A stretch of DNA of 64,000 nucleotides from the NCBI GenBank assembly GCA_019096065.1, contig JAGUCH010000001.1, positions 8,370,001 to 8,434,000 on the forward strand, written 5' to 3'. How positions within the stretch are numbered: the stretch's first letter is position 1; the number at the start of each line of letters is the position of its first letter. Source of the stretch: Paracyclopina nana. Lineage: Eukaryota > Arthropoda > Copepoda > Cyclopoida > Cyclopettidae. The notes beneath the pieces were generated by a model. That model was not told where the DNA came from. It did no database searches and saw nothing but the letters and a program-made list of their open reading frames with translations. Shown piece after piece: positions 46,112 to 58,873 of this stretch. Position numbers and translations under genes: made by a program.

Positions 46112-47796
46112 TAAACTTCAGCCATGAATGCATCAATGTTGAGGACAGCCGTCCAACTAATTGAGGTTCTTGGGGAAAAGAACGCTGTTTTATATTTAGA
46201 AGCTTATTTAATCTACGTGCATATGATACGATTCCCAGATGAAAGCATCAGAATACTTTAGCCTGGTTATACTGACCAATGTTTCCATAAAATATTTTTT
46301 TGGAAGCAATTAAGGGGTGGCATCGTTTTTTGCTAAATCGCCTTACTTTATGCATATTGTTGAGGTCGGCATTATTCCTTATTTAGATGAGAGCTCTATA
46401 ACCCAAAAGTTAAGAACGTAGAAGATAGGAATACAATCCCGCAATCAACGAACAATAAACTGCTTTTACCTTGAATGAATAAAGGTTACTGTTACTGAGC
46501 CTCAAATTCAATGAGGAATTTAATAAGTTTTAAAAGATTACTTACGAGCAGCCTTAAACTTTGTTGATTTTCCCTCTTGGATTTGCCTCTAGTTTGCTAG
46601 TGGAGCCTCTGTTATAATGGCAAAGATGATATCTATTATTGAGATGAATTCAGGTTGAATCTTGAAGACATCTTAACAGACATTTATAACTAAGCGAATG
46701 AGGATTTTTTTTTTAATCAGAAATTCTATCTGCGTCTTGCGTAGTTTATATATCTCTAAAACTTTTATAGCTTATTTCATTTTCCCTGCATCAGACTCTG
46801 TTTGAAAAGCTATCTAACAATGTAATTTGAAGATTATGCTATCAATTTCAAAAGTACAGTCAAGATACTTTCAAGAAGAGCCGTTATCCTGGATTTTTTG
46901 GGCCGTTTTCCTGCATCGTTCTATGGGCGTTTGACAATTCTAACCAAAAATTAAGAAATAACCCGTTGTCTCTAATTAGGGAGTAAACGTCTCAATAGAA
47001 AAATACGCATTGCTTATCTAAAGTGAGCTTTAAAAGTGTTCACTAGAGATTGTTTATAGCGTTTGGAAGCTAGGGAAGATCAAAATTTGCTGCAAATCTT
47101 CACAAAAACCGGTTTGACCAGTTGTAGCCTCAATTTGTTGATTTTCTTGACTTAGTCGGCTGAAAAAGCTGGATGCTTTTGAGTGCTTCAACAACTCTGA
47201 CGACATTCACAAGGTAAAATGAGATTTTTAAAGCTGCTAAATGGACTCAAACCTTTATGGATATTTGAAAAAGTTGACCTTACCTGTTTAATGCCTTCTT
47301 TGTTTGGTATTTCCTTTGCAGCCAACTAAGCCACCACTTTTATTTTACGATTTTGCCTCTCGCCGTTTGCGTGAACAGGCCATTTCATTTTTATGATTTT
47401 TAATTTCTTCGGTAAGATTTTTAGCGCAATATTAGAGACTGGCCTCTGGTGACGTCAGTTCTTGCACCTATCATCAAAGGTGTTCCCAGAATGACGTTGC
47501 GTGACGATTAGGCTATATCATATGAAAAATTGGCTGATTGTGGCCTAATATCAAAATCAACGTCTTGTAACGCTATTGAGGCACTGGTCAGTGGTCAACG
47601 TCGCTGTCGCGCTGTAGAGGTCAGCTGACCTACTGACAACTACCAACCAACAACCCAGAAAATCAACCCATGCAATATTTAATTGTTTCTAGTAATTAGC
47701 TAGTTTAGCTCACTATAGCTCTTTAATAGTCAAGCTTAGCTCCATTATCGGCCAGAAGCTCATCCATCATCCGAAAACTCTACTTTTTGCAGGAAA
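46112..47796. other. Intergenic and 5' region of the C1-THF synthase gene
   Basis: No frame recognised. Just before the MTHFD1-like start is CTACTTTTTGCAG|GAAAATG, an acceptor, so a non-coding 5' exon should lie in this stretch. Confidence 0.5.
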
Positions 47797-50700
47797 ATGG
47801 CGCAAATCCTTAGTGGTAAGGATATGTCTGCTGACATTCGCCAAATGTTAATGAAAGAGGTTACCTCATTTGGACCCAAATTCAAACCAGGGCTTACGAT
47901 TGTTCAGGTAATTTTCACTTGGCTGTTTGAAAAATGCATTCATTTCATAAATTGCCATTTGCAGGTGGGCGACCGTAGTGACTCAAATGTCTACATTAAT
48001 ATGAAGCTAAAGGCGGCAAAAGAAATTGGAATTTCTGCTAGCCACTTAAAGTTGGAAAGGTAAGCATAAAACTTGAGAGTCCGCAGCTTGCAAAAAAGCC
48101 CATCTCACTGCAGTGAAATTTTAACTTGGATGCCATTTAAAGGATTGGATCTTTTGATTTCTCTCCTTCCTATTTCTGAGGAGAACCATTGCAATTGACT
48201 TTCAGTTTCTTTCCCTCAAAGAGATTAGATTTATCCTGTTTTTTGGATAAGCGCTAAGAAAAACACTTGTAAAGTCAAGCCCGTAAAGTGAGAAAAGAGA
48301 GTTTGCAGCTAGATGCTAGGCGAGACTTTTTTTATTACATTGGGTAGTGCCTCACCTTTATTACAACTTCCTCATGAAAGCTCAGCCTCGCCAAAATTAT
48401 GCGCGCAAAAATTGTTCATAGTCCATCACGAAAATAAGTTTGCAAAGCTTCAGCTCTCTCAGTACACCCACATCCATAAGCTTTTTTAAAAGTGTGCTAA
48501 ATTTTTCAACTCATTACCTGCTAACCATGTTTTTTAGGGGTAGCGAAAGCCTAATATTGTGCTACTAAAATTCTTGATAAGGGCTGGCTAAAGTTGCGAG
48601 ATTTTTGATAATTTTTTTAACACTACTGCTTTCATACGAGGCCAACACTTATCTCAATTTATTTTTTCCTTTCAGAACTTCGTGCCAGTACGAGATTTTG
48701 CAATCTATAGAAGCCCTTAATGCTGATCCAAGTGTGCATGGCATCATTGTGCAAATGCCTTTGGATAGCGATGATGAAGACCTAGATTCCAACTTGATTG
48801 CGAATGCTGTCCTTCCATCCAAGGATGTGGATGGATTGACCACCATCAATCAGGGCAAAACTGCGATTGGCGATTTGAAATCCGGATTTCAGCCTTGTAC
48901 TCCGGCGGGTTGTATGGATTTGATCAAGAAATCTGGAGTTGAAATTGCCGGAGCAAATGCAGTGGTCATCGGTATGGAAATGAAGGCTGGCCACCTTTAT
49001 AAAATAAGCTATTTTGTCATTTTTTGCAGGGAGGAGCAAGATTGTTGGTACTCCCATGTCAGAGTTACTTAAATGGAACCATGCCACAGTTACGACATGC
49101 CACTCGAAAACCAAGAATCTGCAAGAGATAGTCGGTAGAGCCGATATTCTTGTTGTTGCAATTGGCAGTCCTGAATTTGTACCGGGTGCATGGATCAAGC
49201 CTGGTTGTGTTGTCATTGACTGTGGAATTAACTCGGTTCCGGATTCTACAAAGAAATCAGGTACTTGCACTACAATATTATTTTTTTAGTGATTTTTATA
49301 TGATTGTATCGAAAGGATACAAGCTCGTTGGAGATGTTGAGTACGATGCAGCAAGCAAAGTTGCTGGTTTTATTACTCCTGTCCCTGGAGGTGTCGGCCC
49401 CATGACTGTTGCGTACTTAATGAAAAATACAGTCATCTCTGCAGCAAGGGTATTGCAAAAATCTCTCATCGATCAGTGGCCATTGACATACCTTCCTTTA
49501 AAGCCGCTAGAAAAGGTAACAACAATCAATGAGTTATGATTAACAACATGTCATTACCAACCAATTAATGCTGTATATTTAGGCGTGGTTCACCTGCTTA
49601 TAATATCTGATATTTTGTCAAAATATCTGAGCGAAATACTGAGAAACTGAGAATTTAGATACTGTAGTAGGATGGCTTTTGGTACCAAAAGACCGAATCC
49701 GAAGAAAAAATCTGAAAAATGATTTTGGAAGTACCTCATATTTGCAAATATCAGAATAATATCGCTCGAATTTTGATCATAATATCGCAGGTGAACCAGG
49801 CCTTAGCCCAGGAACGTAAAATATGGCCTATTAAAAGGTTTGAAAAAAAAAAGATTTCATGTAGAAAAACCCTCATTTCTTTAATGAATTCTCGGCATTC
49901 GTGCTTAATAAGTTGCTCTTGAGTTTTTCCTATTTAAAATCCTCTTTCAGCAATTCAACCGTTCCCGGGCTGCTATTAATGGTCGAAATGCTCTAACTTT
50001 AGGGAATTATGCTCCTAATTTTGAGAATTTATGGTCCAAAGGTCCTTGCGAGTCTCACAAGTTGCTTATATGAAGTATTACTTTAGCAAATGGCATTTAA
50101 ATTTGCATTTAGAAAGCATTTTATCTGTGAAAAAATCAAAACATGCTCCATCGCCATTTATTTCATTTTTGCTGCTAGGGTTGGGACAAAAAAGGGGGCT
50201 CTTAAAAGTGGAATGCCTGCTCTCGGCCATCATGGCTCCTTTATTGCTATCATATTTTTTCTTTATGACATAAAAATCACTCAGACATGACTAAATGTAA
50301 TGTAAAAGTTAAATTATTAGATTTATTGATTCTCATGAAACTTATGATAAGTAAGATGTAACGAGAGTTTCAATTTGGGTCCCGTCAAGATTTAATCGTT
50401 AATGTTAGGTGTAATTTCGTGTTTTTAATCTTTAACTTCAAAGCTGTATATGTGACATTGTAAGTTCCAATTCGAAATTGTACTATCGACATTTAACCAT
50501 TTTCAAGCCAATTTTTAGAAGTATTCATAAAACACTCTAGCAGCCATTCTGAGCTCTTTTTTCTCAACAAGAGAAACTTCGCGGAATTGCGTAAAGCTAA
50601 TCCTAAATCCGTCGCAAAAAAACTTGTTGTTATTCGTATTTTAAAAATGGTAGATTCCATGCTTTCTCTCCCTTTTAGTTGACTAAAGAAGCAACCCTAT

Positions 50701-53700
50701 TTTCCATTCATTCTAGGTTCCATCTGACATTGAAGTAGCGCGTGCTCAAACTCCCAAGGATGTATCTGTCTTAGCCAACGAAATTGGTCTTTTGCCCTCT
50801 GAACTAGATTTGTACGGGAAGAAAAAAGCAAAAGTATCCCTGGAAGTTTTGACGAGGCTGGCTGATGGCGAATCGGGAAAGTATGTTGTTGTCACAGGAA
50901 TCACACCTACTCCCCTGGGAGAGGGCAAAAGCACAACCACAATTGGTCTTGCTCAAGCGTTGGGAAGTCAGTTGAAAAAGAATGTGTTTGCTTGTGTCAG
51001 GCAACCCTCACAAGGCCCCACTTTTGGCATCAAAGGTAATGTTGTTATGCCATTCACATTTTGTGCTTCTGAACTCTTAGGGATTACATATGAACTTCCT
51101 GTCATAGCTTTGTGGGAAAAAAGCATTTTTGCTTGAAAAACCAGAGATATTTTAATGACAAATTTTAATTAAGATAATTTGACAAAGGCGTGCACTTTAA
51201 TTAACAATGTACTTTTTAATTACCATCACATAACTTAATATTAGCTGTAGCTGTTTAAAATATACTCTATTTTTCTTTTTTATATAAAACGAAGATAAAC
51301 TGCGCTTTGTTTGATGGCTTGCTTTTTCATCATTCTCAGCCTTTTAGAATATTAAGTCTCAAACGATGTTCTTTCCAGGCGGAGCTGCAGGAGGTGGCTA
51401 CTCCCAAGTTATTCCAATGGATGAGTTCAACCTTCATTTGACCGGTGACATTCATGCCATTACAGCTGCCAATAATCTGTTGGCCGCTCAGATCGATGCA
51501 AGAATGTTCCACGAAAAGACCCAACCTCTGAAAGCATTTTATTCGAGGCTTGTGCCTTCCAAAAATGGGGTGCGGAGATTTTCTCCGATTCAGCTGAAGA
51601 GGCTGGAAAAGTTGGGCATAACCAAAACGGATCCCGATTCCCTAACTGATGAAGAAGTGGAGAAATTCTCTTGGCTCAAGATTGACCCCGCTACCATCAC
51701 CTGGCACCGAGTTTTGGACACAAATGACCGATTTTTGAGGGCCATCACAGTGGGGCAATCACCTACTGAAAAGGGGCACGAGAGAGCCACCCAGTAAGTC
51801 TTCATTTCGTGGTGGCAATGGTGGTGCTGTATTGTACCATTTTTTCATTTTTGTAAATGAAAAGCTTTCTGAAAGAAGCTCCCGGCTCATATTTTCATCA
51901 TTGTGTGAGCTCCTTTTTTGCTCCTTCATGGCTTCCTTCTATTGGCTAATACGTACGTAGTATAACAACAAAAAACTTTGCTAGCTTCTGGAACTTCGCC
52001 TCCCATTTGCTTCTTTGATCTTTGAAAAATGGAAAAACATTAGCAGCTGATGTCAGCTTGAGAGAAATGCTTTTATGTAATGTCTTTTATAAAAATGAAA
52101 ACCTTGAATTAGCTAATTAAGATGATGCGTAAAAAAATATCTTCAGGTTTGACATCACTGTGGCCAGTGAAATCATGGCAATTTTGGCGCTGACCACCAG
52201 CCTGGAAGACATGAGAGAAAGGCTTGGGAAAATTGTTGTAGCTTCAGATGTTGACGGTAATCCATATATAATTTGTGCGGCCGTTTTTTATGCATTCTGC
52301 CTATATAACCATACCTGCTTTGGCGTAGGAAATCCTGTTACCTCTGAAGACCTTGGAGTGTCTGGAGCCTTAGCTGCCTTAATGAGGGACGCAATTCGAC
52401 CCAATTTAATGCAAACTCTTGAAGGAACGCCAGTGTTTGTCCATGCTGGCCCTTTCGCTAATATTGCTCACGGAAACTCGTCCATTTTGGCAGATAAGGT
52501 AGCTCTAAAACTTGTTGGAAAGGAAGGCTACGTTGTGACGGAGGCTGGTTTTGGAGCTGACATAGGCATGGAGAAGTTTTTCAACATCAAATGCAGGTAT
52601 TTGAGCATCTAATGTTTTTGTATACCAATGTTTACCCTAACAACTTTTATTTTACGCAGAGCATCGGGTCTGACGCCCAAGGCTGTCGTCCTCGTGGCCA
52701 CAGTGAGAGCCCTAAAAATGCATGGAGGTGGACCCAAAGTTGTGGCTGGAACACCTTTAAAGATTGGTACTCAATTTTAAGTTAACACGCTGAAAAAAGT
52801 CATGGGGAAATGCTATTTGCAAAACTGTATGCAACAGATGGACAGCTTTCTTCTTAGCAGGCCTAGCTTCGTAAGGCTGGCCAATAAAGTTTATGAAGCA
52901 GAAGGAGCTGTCTCGGAAAAATCATGAAGGTGCACTTATTAAAGTGACTCTCTGATAGGCTGGCCGAAATGTCAGCACATCAGTTTGCTAAATTGGTTCT
53001 CTACCACTTGAAAAGTTGGCTATTTGCGCCTTTTCACGTTAAAAACGTCAAAGCCAGATTGAGAGAGTAAAATTTCATCTTATGGTTATTTTTACATTCC
53101 AGAGTACATCAAGGAAAATCTCGAGTTGCTTGAGAGAGGCTTTTGTAACTTGAAGAAGCAGATCGAAAACGCAACTATCTTTGGGATTCCTGTCGTGGTT
53201 GCAGTCAACAAATTTGTTACAGACACTCAGGTGAGCAATTTTAAATCTGTCATCATGTCCTTTGCAGCATTCCAGCCCCCAGACTATTAACCCAAAGAAA
53301 AATAACTAAACGAATCCGTAAATTTCCCCAAGGCCGAATTGGACCTTGTTTGCCGGCTTGCCAAAGAAAATGGAGCTTTTGATGCCATATTGTGCAACCA
53401 CTGGGCTTTGGGTGGTGCAGGTGCACAGGAGTTGGCCCTTGCTGTACAAAGAGCATGCATGGCCCCTTCCAATTTCAAGTAAGCTTACAATTCAGCATAA
53501 CTCAAACATTGACTTTCATTGCATAGAGTAGCATCGAACGAAGCTTGCCTTAATTGATGGGAATCATAGCACTTTAATAAGTACAACTTGTTGTCGTATC
53601 ACAGCTAGCTATGGTGAGAATTAGGGAAATTTAGATTCACGTAAGCACCTCCGTTGCGCAACGCAAATACATATCCCTAAGCTGACGCTATATTTGGTTC

Positions 53701-55199
53701 AGGATTTCCTAATAGCATAATTCAGCTTTTTTGGTGGATTAGATTTATGAAGTGAGTGGCGCTTCTTGGAAGGAAATGAAATAGAAAACAAATTAAGGCC
53801 ATATACAGACTGTCCCGGAGATTTTAGTACACTTACAAATCAAAAGTTTGTGTTACAAATTCGGGAAATATTAGACACAATGGATATCATTGGAAAGCTT
53901 GAATCTTTGGCCATCTTTTTTTGCTTCAATGGATAAAAGAAATTAAAAGTAAAAAAATGAGAAAACTTAATTTTCCTGAGGTACCCTTAATTTTTCTCCC
54001 AAAAAAGCAAATTTGCCAAAACTGGCTATTATTGACCAAATTTTCAGCTAAGCTAATCCTGGCTATTTTTTGACATTTTTTCATGAAAAAAAATCTTGCA
54101 GCACTGTGCTGGCTCATCAGGAAGGTGGATGATTGGAAAGGATATTTTTCAGTAAAAAGAAAAAAGACAATAAGGCCACTGCCTACTAAAAAAGTTTCAA
54201 AATTAGTGTTTTAAACATCACATCTTGGAAATTTTTTGTTTATGAAGATCAAATGTTTAACCAATTTTATGTGAAATTGAATAAATAATTTTTTGTGAAA
54301 GTGACTATTCATCAAAAAAATCAGTGAAAATGGGCTTGAATTTGGATTAACTATCAATTTTGTGGTCTAAATCAAAATTTGAATTAATACTTTTTAAAAA
54401 TCTCAAAACTAAAAAAGATGGCTTAAGTTTCAAGCTTTCCAACGGTATCCATTGTGTCTAGTATTTCCAGAAGTTTTAACACAAACTTTTGATTTCAAAG
54501 TGGACAGAAATCTACGGGACAGACCGTATACTATTGTGTATGGGATACTCAAATTCGATGAACTGATTCCATCCTACACTTTCAAGAGAGAGCACTATTC
54601 TTAGAGTATTTTTAAAACACTCATGTTATTGTAGCTGCCCTTGAGTGCATTTCAATAGAGTTACCTCTTTCTAAAGCTTTCCTTTCAATGGACATAACTT
54701 TCAATGCATCCTTTCAGAGGTCTCTGCCATTTCGTATGCTTACAGCCCGTCTACTCTTCATAGAAAAAAGAGTAGCCTGATCAATGAAAAAAGATTGCAT
54801 GCTGTTTATTGGCGCCTTTTTTACCTTAGGTTCTTGTACGATGTCCAATCACCTATCGAGGCCAAAATTGAAATGATTGCGAAGAATATTTATGGCGCAG
54901 ATGGCATTGACATCAGTCCTCAAGCTCAGGCTGCCATCGACAGGTACAAAAAACAGGGATTCAACGACCTGCCCATTTGCATGGCCAAGACGCACTTATC
55001 CTTGTCTTCGGATCCTGAAAAGAAAGGCGCACCAACAGGATTCAGGCTACCCATTAGAGATGTTATGGCTTCAGTAGGTGCTGGTTTCTTGTACCCTTTG
55101 GTTGGCACTATGACAACTATGCCTGGATTGCCTACTAGACCTTGCATCTATGATATTGACATCGATTTAAAAACTGGCGACATTCATGGCCTCTTTTGA
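47797..55199 (+). CDS. MTHFD1: C-1-tetrahydrofolate synthase, cytoplasmic trifunctional type
   Basis: Thirteen exons fit with continuous phase: 47797-47907, 47965-48059, 48676-48971, 49030-49260, 49316-49515, 50717-51035, 51379-51793, 52147-52256, 52329-52596, 52660-52766, 53103-53230, 53333-53478 and 54830-55199. The product is about 931 residues (human 935). The N-terminal dehydrogenase/cyclohydrolase domain has [14 protein letters not shown] with the catalytic Lys, [24 protein letters not shown] and [13 protein letters not shown]. The C-terminal formate-THF ligase has the P-loop [39 protein letters not shown] and [14 protein letters not shown]. All three activities look intact: it interconverts formyl-, methenyl- and methylene-THF for purine and thymidylate synthesis. 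There is no mitochondrial presequence. The exon-5 acceptor (TCGAAAG) is unusually weak. Introns 5 and 12 carry MITEs. Confidence 0.96.
49582..49802. mobile_element. PIF/Harbinger-like MITE in intron 5 of MTHFD1
   Basis: GGCGTGGTTCACCTGC (49582) and GCAGGTGAACCAGGCC (ending 49802) form inverted ends with one mismatch. The flanks are TTA on both sides (49579-49581 and 49803-49805), the 3-bp duplication used by PIF/Harbinger elements. The 221-bp interior is AT-rich with repeated ATATC words. Confidence 0.8.
53804..54528. mobile_element. MITE with ~120-bp inverted arms in intron 12 of MTHFD1
   Basis: The left end TACAGACTGTCCC and right end GGGACAGACCGTA are inverted matches flanked by TA on each side. 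The arms continue inward for about 120 bp with many matches, for example AATCAAAAGTTTGTGTTA and AGACACAATGGATA, to a shared GCCATCTTTTTT. The 725-bp element is non-coding. TA duplication suggests the Tc1/mariner group. Confidence 0.87.
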
Positions 55200-56458
55200 G
55201 CCGCAATAAATGCACTTAACTGGCTCAATCTCTTCTGGAGATTTCAAAGTGACCTAGTGGCTTAGCCGTTATGAAATATCCTTAATTATTTTTGCACTTT
55301 TTATTGCTAGGAATTGGTCTAGGTCATTTTATTTGGCATCCTGCCACACTCCAAGATCCTCTCCTGATCTTACATGTGAAGGTTAGACTTGGATTTTACT
55401 GAAGGCTGGAATTCCAGGATTGCCGTCCATCAAAGACTTTCTTTCTCGACCTGGACTTTGATTCGATGCCCTGTATCCAATTGATACTGAGCTTTTTCAC
55501 AGTCAGAGCAAGTTCTGTCATATGTCATAATTCTGTCAGCTTTCATTCATAAATTGTTCTGCAAAGCTTAGCTGACTCGCTACCCCAAAGCATACCATCG
55601 TCAGATATGATGACTTTTGAAAAACGGCCATTCTGTCGTAAGAGGAAGCCGTTAAAGAGTCCATATCTTTCCTACGAGTGTATTTGTTTGCCTTTTTTGC
55701 TAGCAAACGTTGGACCTCCAATTAATTAATGCAAAGGAGCTAGTCCTCATTATTTTCGCCAATGCAATGTGGCATTTTTTTGTATTTCCTATTAGGAAAT
55801 ATCTATTTATGTATCTAAACAATTTTAATAACAAGCCAATAAATGCAAATTTTGTTTAGTAAAAATCGAGTGGCAACTTTGCGGGCTCAAGCTTGCGAGA
55901 GCCAAGAGATGCTACGAGATTTTTGTTTTGCAAAATGAGCTCAGATATTTTGTAAGCCTGTTTTATAATTTGTTTACAAATATATACGATTTTATTTGAT
56001 AGAAAGTAATTTTCAAATGTTAATGAAGTTACCATACCATGCAATCTCGACTTAGTGTCTGATCCATTACTTAGAGGGCTTGGGTTGAGTTGGGTTCTAG
56101 ATATTCCTACGCGACTTCGTAGAACTACGAAAAGGGTGAACCGTAGAGAAAATCAGTTGTACTCATTTTGTTCAGTTCGCTTCATAGAAATCCCCATGAA
56201 CTGAACAAAATAGGGTCAGCTGATGCCTCTACGCGTAACCCTATGGGACCATATAAAATGCCCAAATGGCCCCAAATGGCCCAAAAATTTCAACTCAGGC
56301 AGCACCCATAATCTGTGTGATTCTGCATAAATAAGCGTAAAGGAGCTCACAAAGGCCATCAATCTTATCAGCGCCATTCTACGAACAGACACTTTGATTA
56401 TCAGGGCCATCACAAGGTTTTTTACCGAATTTCTTCTTGACTGGCCCACGAAGTTTTA
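55200..56458. other. Intergenic; contains a perfect 13-bp hairpin
   Basis: No gene seen. TTTTGTTCAGTTC (56166-56178) pairs perfectly with GAACTGAACAAAA (56198-56210) across a 19-base loop. CCAAATGGC words repeat around 56259-56282. Confidence 0.5.
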
Positions 56459-57011
56459 ATTGGGCTTTGCTCACGGTGTAGTTACATTTTTCCGAATAAG
56501 GTAAAAAAGATGGCATTAGGAGTAACCTCCGATTCTTTTTCAAAGTTGCTTCAACTAGTTTGTCGCATAATCGTTATCATTTGGCTTTTTGACTCTTAAA
56601 AACTCAATATTTGGCGTTCTTGTCAAGAAATGAGAGATTTTCTGCCTTTTCCAGAAAGCTCCACCGTGTATCAAGCTTGATTTTCTTGGGCAAATTGTCC
56701 TACAAAGCATGCAATTATTACTCAATTTGCCCATAAAATGTCTACAAAAGTAGATTAAAACCTGCTTGTCAAAAATTAGAAGACAAAAAGAATAGAGCAA
56801 TAGTTTAAAGAAAATAAAACAGGTTGCTTTAAAAATTTATCGGAGGTTCAATATTTTTAGATCGGGGCTAGTAGTGGGGCAGGTGCAAACAGAAACAGAT
56901 CGAAATTCAATTTTCAGCCCGCTTAGCTTACGCTGCTATTAGCTGGGGTATCAGTAGCTCCTCCTGGCGGCAAAAGTCATTACTACCAGAGCCTCCGTAA
57001 GCAAAGCAAAG
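56459..57011. mobile_element. MITE family ATTGGGCTTTGC, copy B (inverted)
   Basis: This is an inverted copy of 43744-44297. It starts with the same ATTGGGCTTTGCTCACGG after a TA and carries the complementary interior, with GAAAGCTCCACCGTG and AGATCGGGGCTAGTAG. The far end is degraded (CCGTAAGCAAAGCAAAGC in place of the perfect inverted end). Confidence 0.85.
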
Positions 57012-57371
57012 CTAGGACCACATATAATATTAGGCTCTTCTCAGCAAATATACTGACAGTTGAAAACATCTGGAAACTCTTCACTGCTGCATGATTTTAT
57101 AAGCAATAACAAATGGCCCAACTAGAAATTTTCCCAAGTTTTCTGAAAGTTATTGTAACGTGTTAGCATTCCTTCGTTTTACCCAGGTTGAGTTTATGTC
57201 GTTATGTAACATTAACTTCCATACCACCTATGTGAAAAAATTGAAAAAATCGAAGGTGACAGGAAAAAGTGTTTTCGATTTTACCTAGGTGTCAAGGCAG
57301 TCAATGATACATAATGACTAAAACTCGATGTTGATAAAACATATCAGTTTCACTTCGGGTGTTTTGGGCGT

Positions 57372-57741
57372 ATGAGGGCTCAGAATTTCTGGTTAGGAGC
57401 TGTCAGAGAGGAAAATTTACTAAGCCTAGAAAATAGAGAAAGATGTGTTCAGGAGCTTGCAGAGTTGAGGTCATTGAGACAAGTGGGCAAGAAGCCAACA
57501 AGTTTTGTCTCAGTTTTGATTCCCTTGGTGCAGCTAAAATCTGGTGACACTAGTATTCTGTACACAAAAAGGTCTGCACGTCTCATGTCTCATACGAGAG
57601 AAGTATGTTTCCCTGGTGGCAAAGTGGACAAAAATGAGACTTTTGAGAAAGCCGCAGTGAGAGAGACTTATGAAGAATTGGGTATCAGCCAAGAAAACTT
57701 GGATCTTTGGGCACAAATGCCAGCCCTATCCAATCACATTG
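57372..57741 (+). CDS. Nudix hydrolase, NUDT8/NUDT7-like CoA diphosphatase (5' part only)
   Basis: The frame opens at the ATG at 57372 and runs to ALSNHI, where a GTAATT donor (57742) interrupts the fold. The CoA-pyrophosphatase signature is complete: LYTKRSARLMSHTREVCFPG, followed directly by the Nudix box GGKVDKNETFEKAAVRETYE with the ELGI end. The catalytic glutamates of RExxEE are present. NUDT7/8 enzymes split CoA or acyl-CoA in peroxisomes or mitochondria. Human NUDT8 continues for about 100 residues beyond this point; I could not find those exons before the next gene. Without the splice, the frame stops at 57791, too early for a complete fold. The gene is either continued by a diverged exon or truncated. 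Confidence 0.75.
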
Positions 57742-58873
57742 GTAATTTAAAGAATGTAATCGCAGTAGTTTTTTCATCTATTCATATGTAATTTTCCAGA
57801 AACTTGATGAGAAATGTCGTTGCGATTTTCCAATGAAACAATCATTTTAAGATGATCATGATTATTACTTGAAAAGTGAAAGATGCAGTTTTCCTTCTGA
57901 ATATGCGATGGTCTAATTCAATTTTCAAAACTTGCTTTGATACTTATAGAGCACACGTTATATTTTACCCATATATGGCTGGTCTTAACATGAGCCAGAA
58001 AGAGTTCACATCAAAGGAGAGCTCATAACGTAATCTCTTGTACAATTTTAACTTTTCCCTCTCCTTTATGCGGTAATCAGTGAATAATCCAAGGCTTTTG
58101 CCAGCCACTGTCGCTTACTTTACCCCATCAACTCATTTTATCATGGTGAGGCCATTGTCAAGCTTAAAAGCGGCTTTGATGTGGAAGTAATGAAATAGGA
58201 AAGGTGATAACAGCCTCAGACAAAAGCCGATTTTGTATCCAACAGAGTTTTGATTAGATTCAAACCAACCCCCTTTGCTTTCATAAGCTTAAGGCATTTT
58301 TATGACTCAATATAGGCCCGGTTCCAACAAGCAAAATCACCATAGTCAGGAGTCTTCAACTGGCACAACCCAAAAGTAGTAGGTTACACCCAATTACGAA
58401 TACCAGACAAGTCAGGTTATTCGTTGCCCATCTACAACTGTGATCCTTATTCAATAAGGGGCATGACTGCAATCATCACTTATCAGTTTCTGAGCGTTTT
58501 TCTGAAAGGAAGATCCAGGGGATTTCATCACACTCTGAAATTTCAGAGCCCAACGAGTTTGCTGAAGAATCGATGACAGAAAAGAACAAATTCTGGCTCT
58601 TATCTTCTCAGCTTGAAAGCAAGATCACTCACAAATAAAGCCATTTAACGAGAAATTCCCAGATATTTTTTTTGCTGAGCTCGAAATGTCACGATAAGAT
58701 GTCTACGCGAGTTTCAGCTCTCCAATTGCAGTGCTCTCGATCAAAAGCAGATTTCCCACTTTTTTGTAGCTGATTGGAAGATTATAAGTAATCTAAATTG
58801 TCCATATGGTGCATTTCATTATATCATGTAGGTGCAGAGTACATCTGATTAACACGAAAACATTTTAAGCTTT
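57742..58873. other. Region expected to hold 3' exons of the Nudix gene; repeat fragment inside
   Basis: No exon recognised. A fragment at about 58314-58358 (GGCCCGGTTCCAACAAGC and following bases) is an inverted partial copy of the repeat at 30994-31060. Confidence 0.45.
58314..58358. repeat. Interspersed repeat copy 2 (fragment)
   Basis: GGCCCGGTTCCAACAAGCAA and ATCACCATAGTCAGGAGTC match the complement of the end of the copy at 30994-31060 with a few changes. Only one end is present. Confidence 0.65.
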
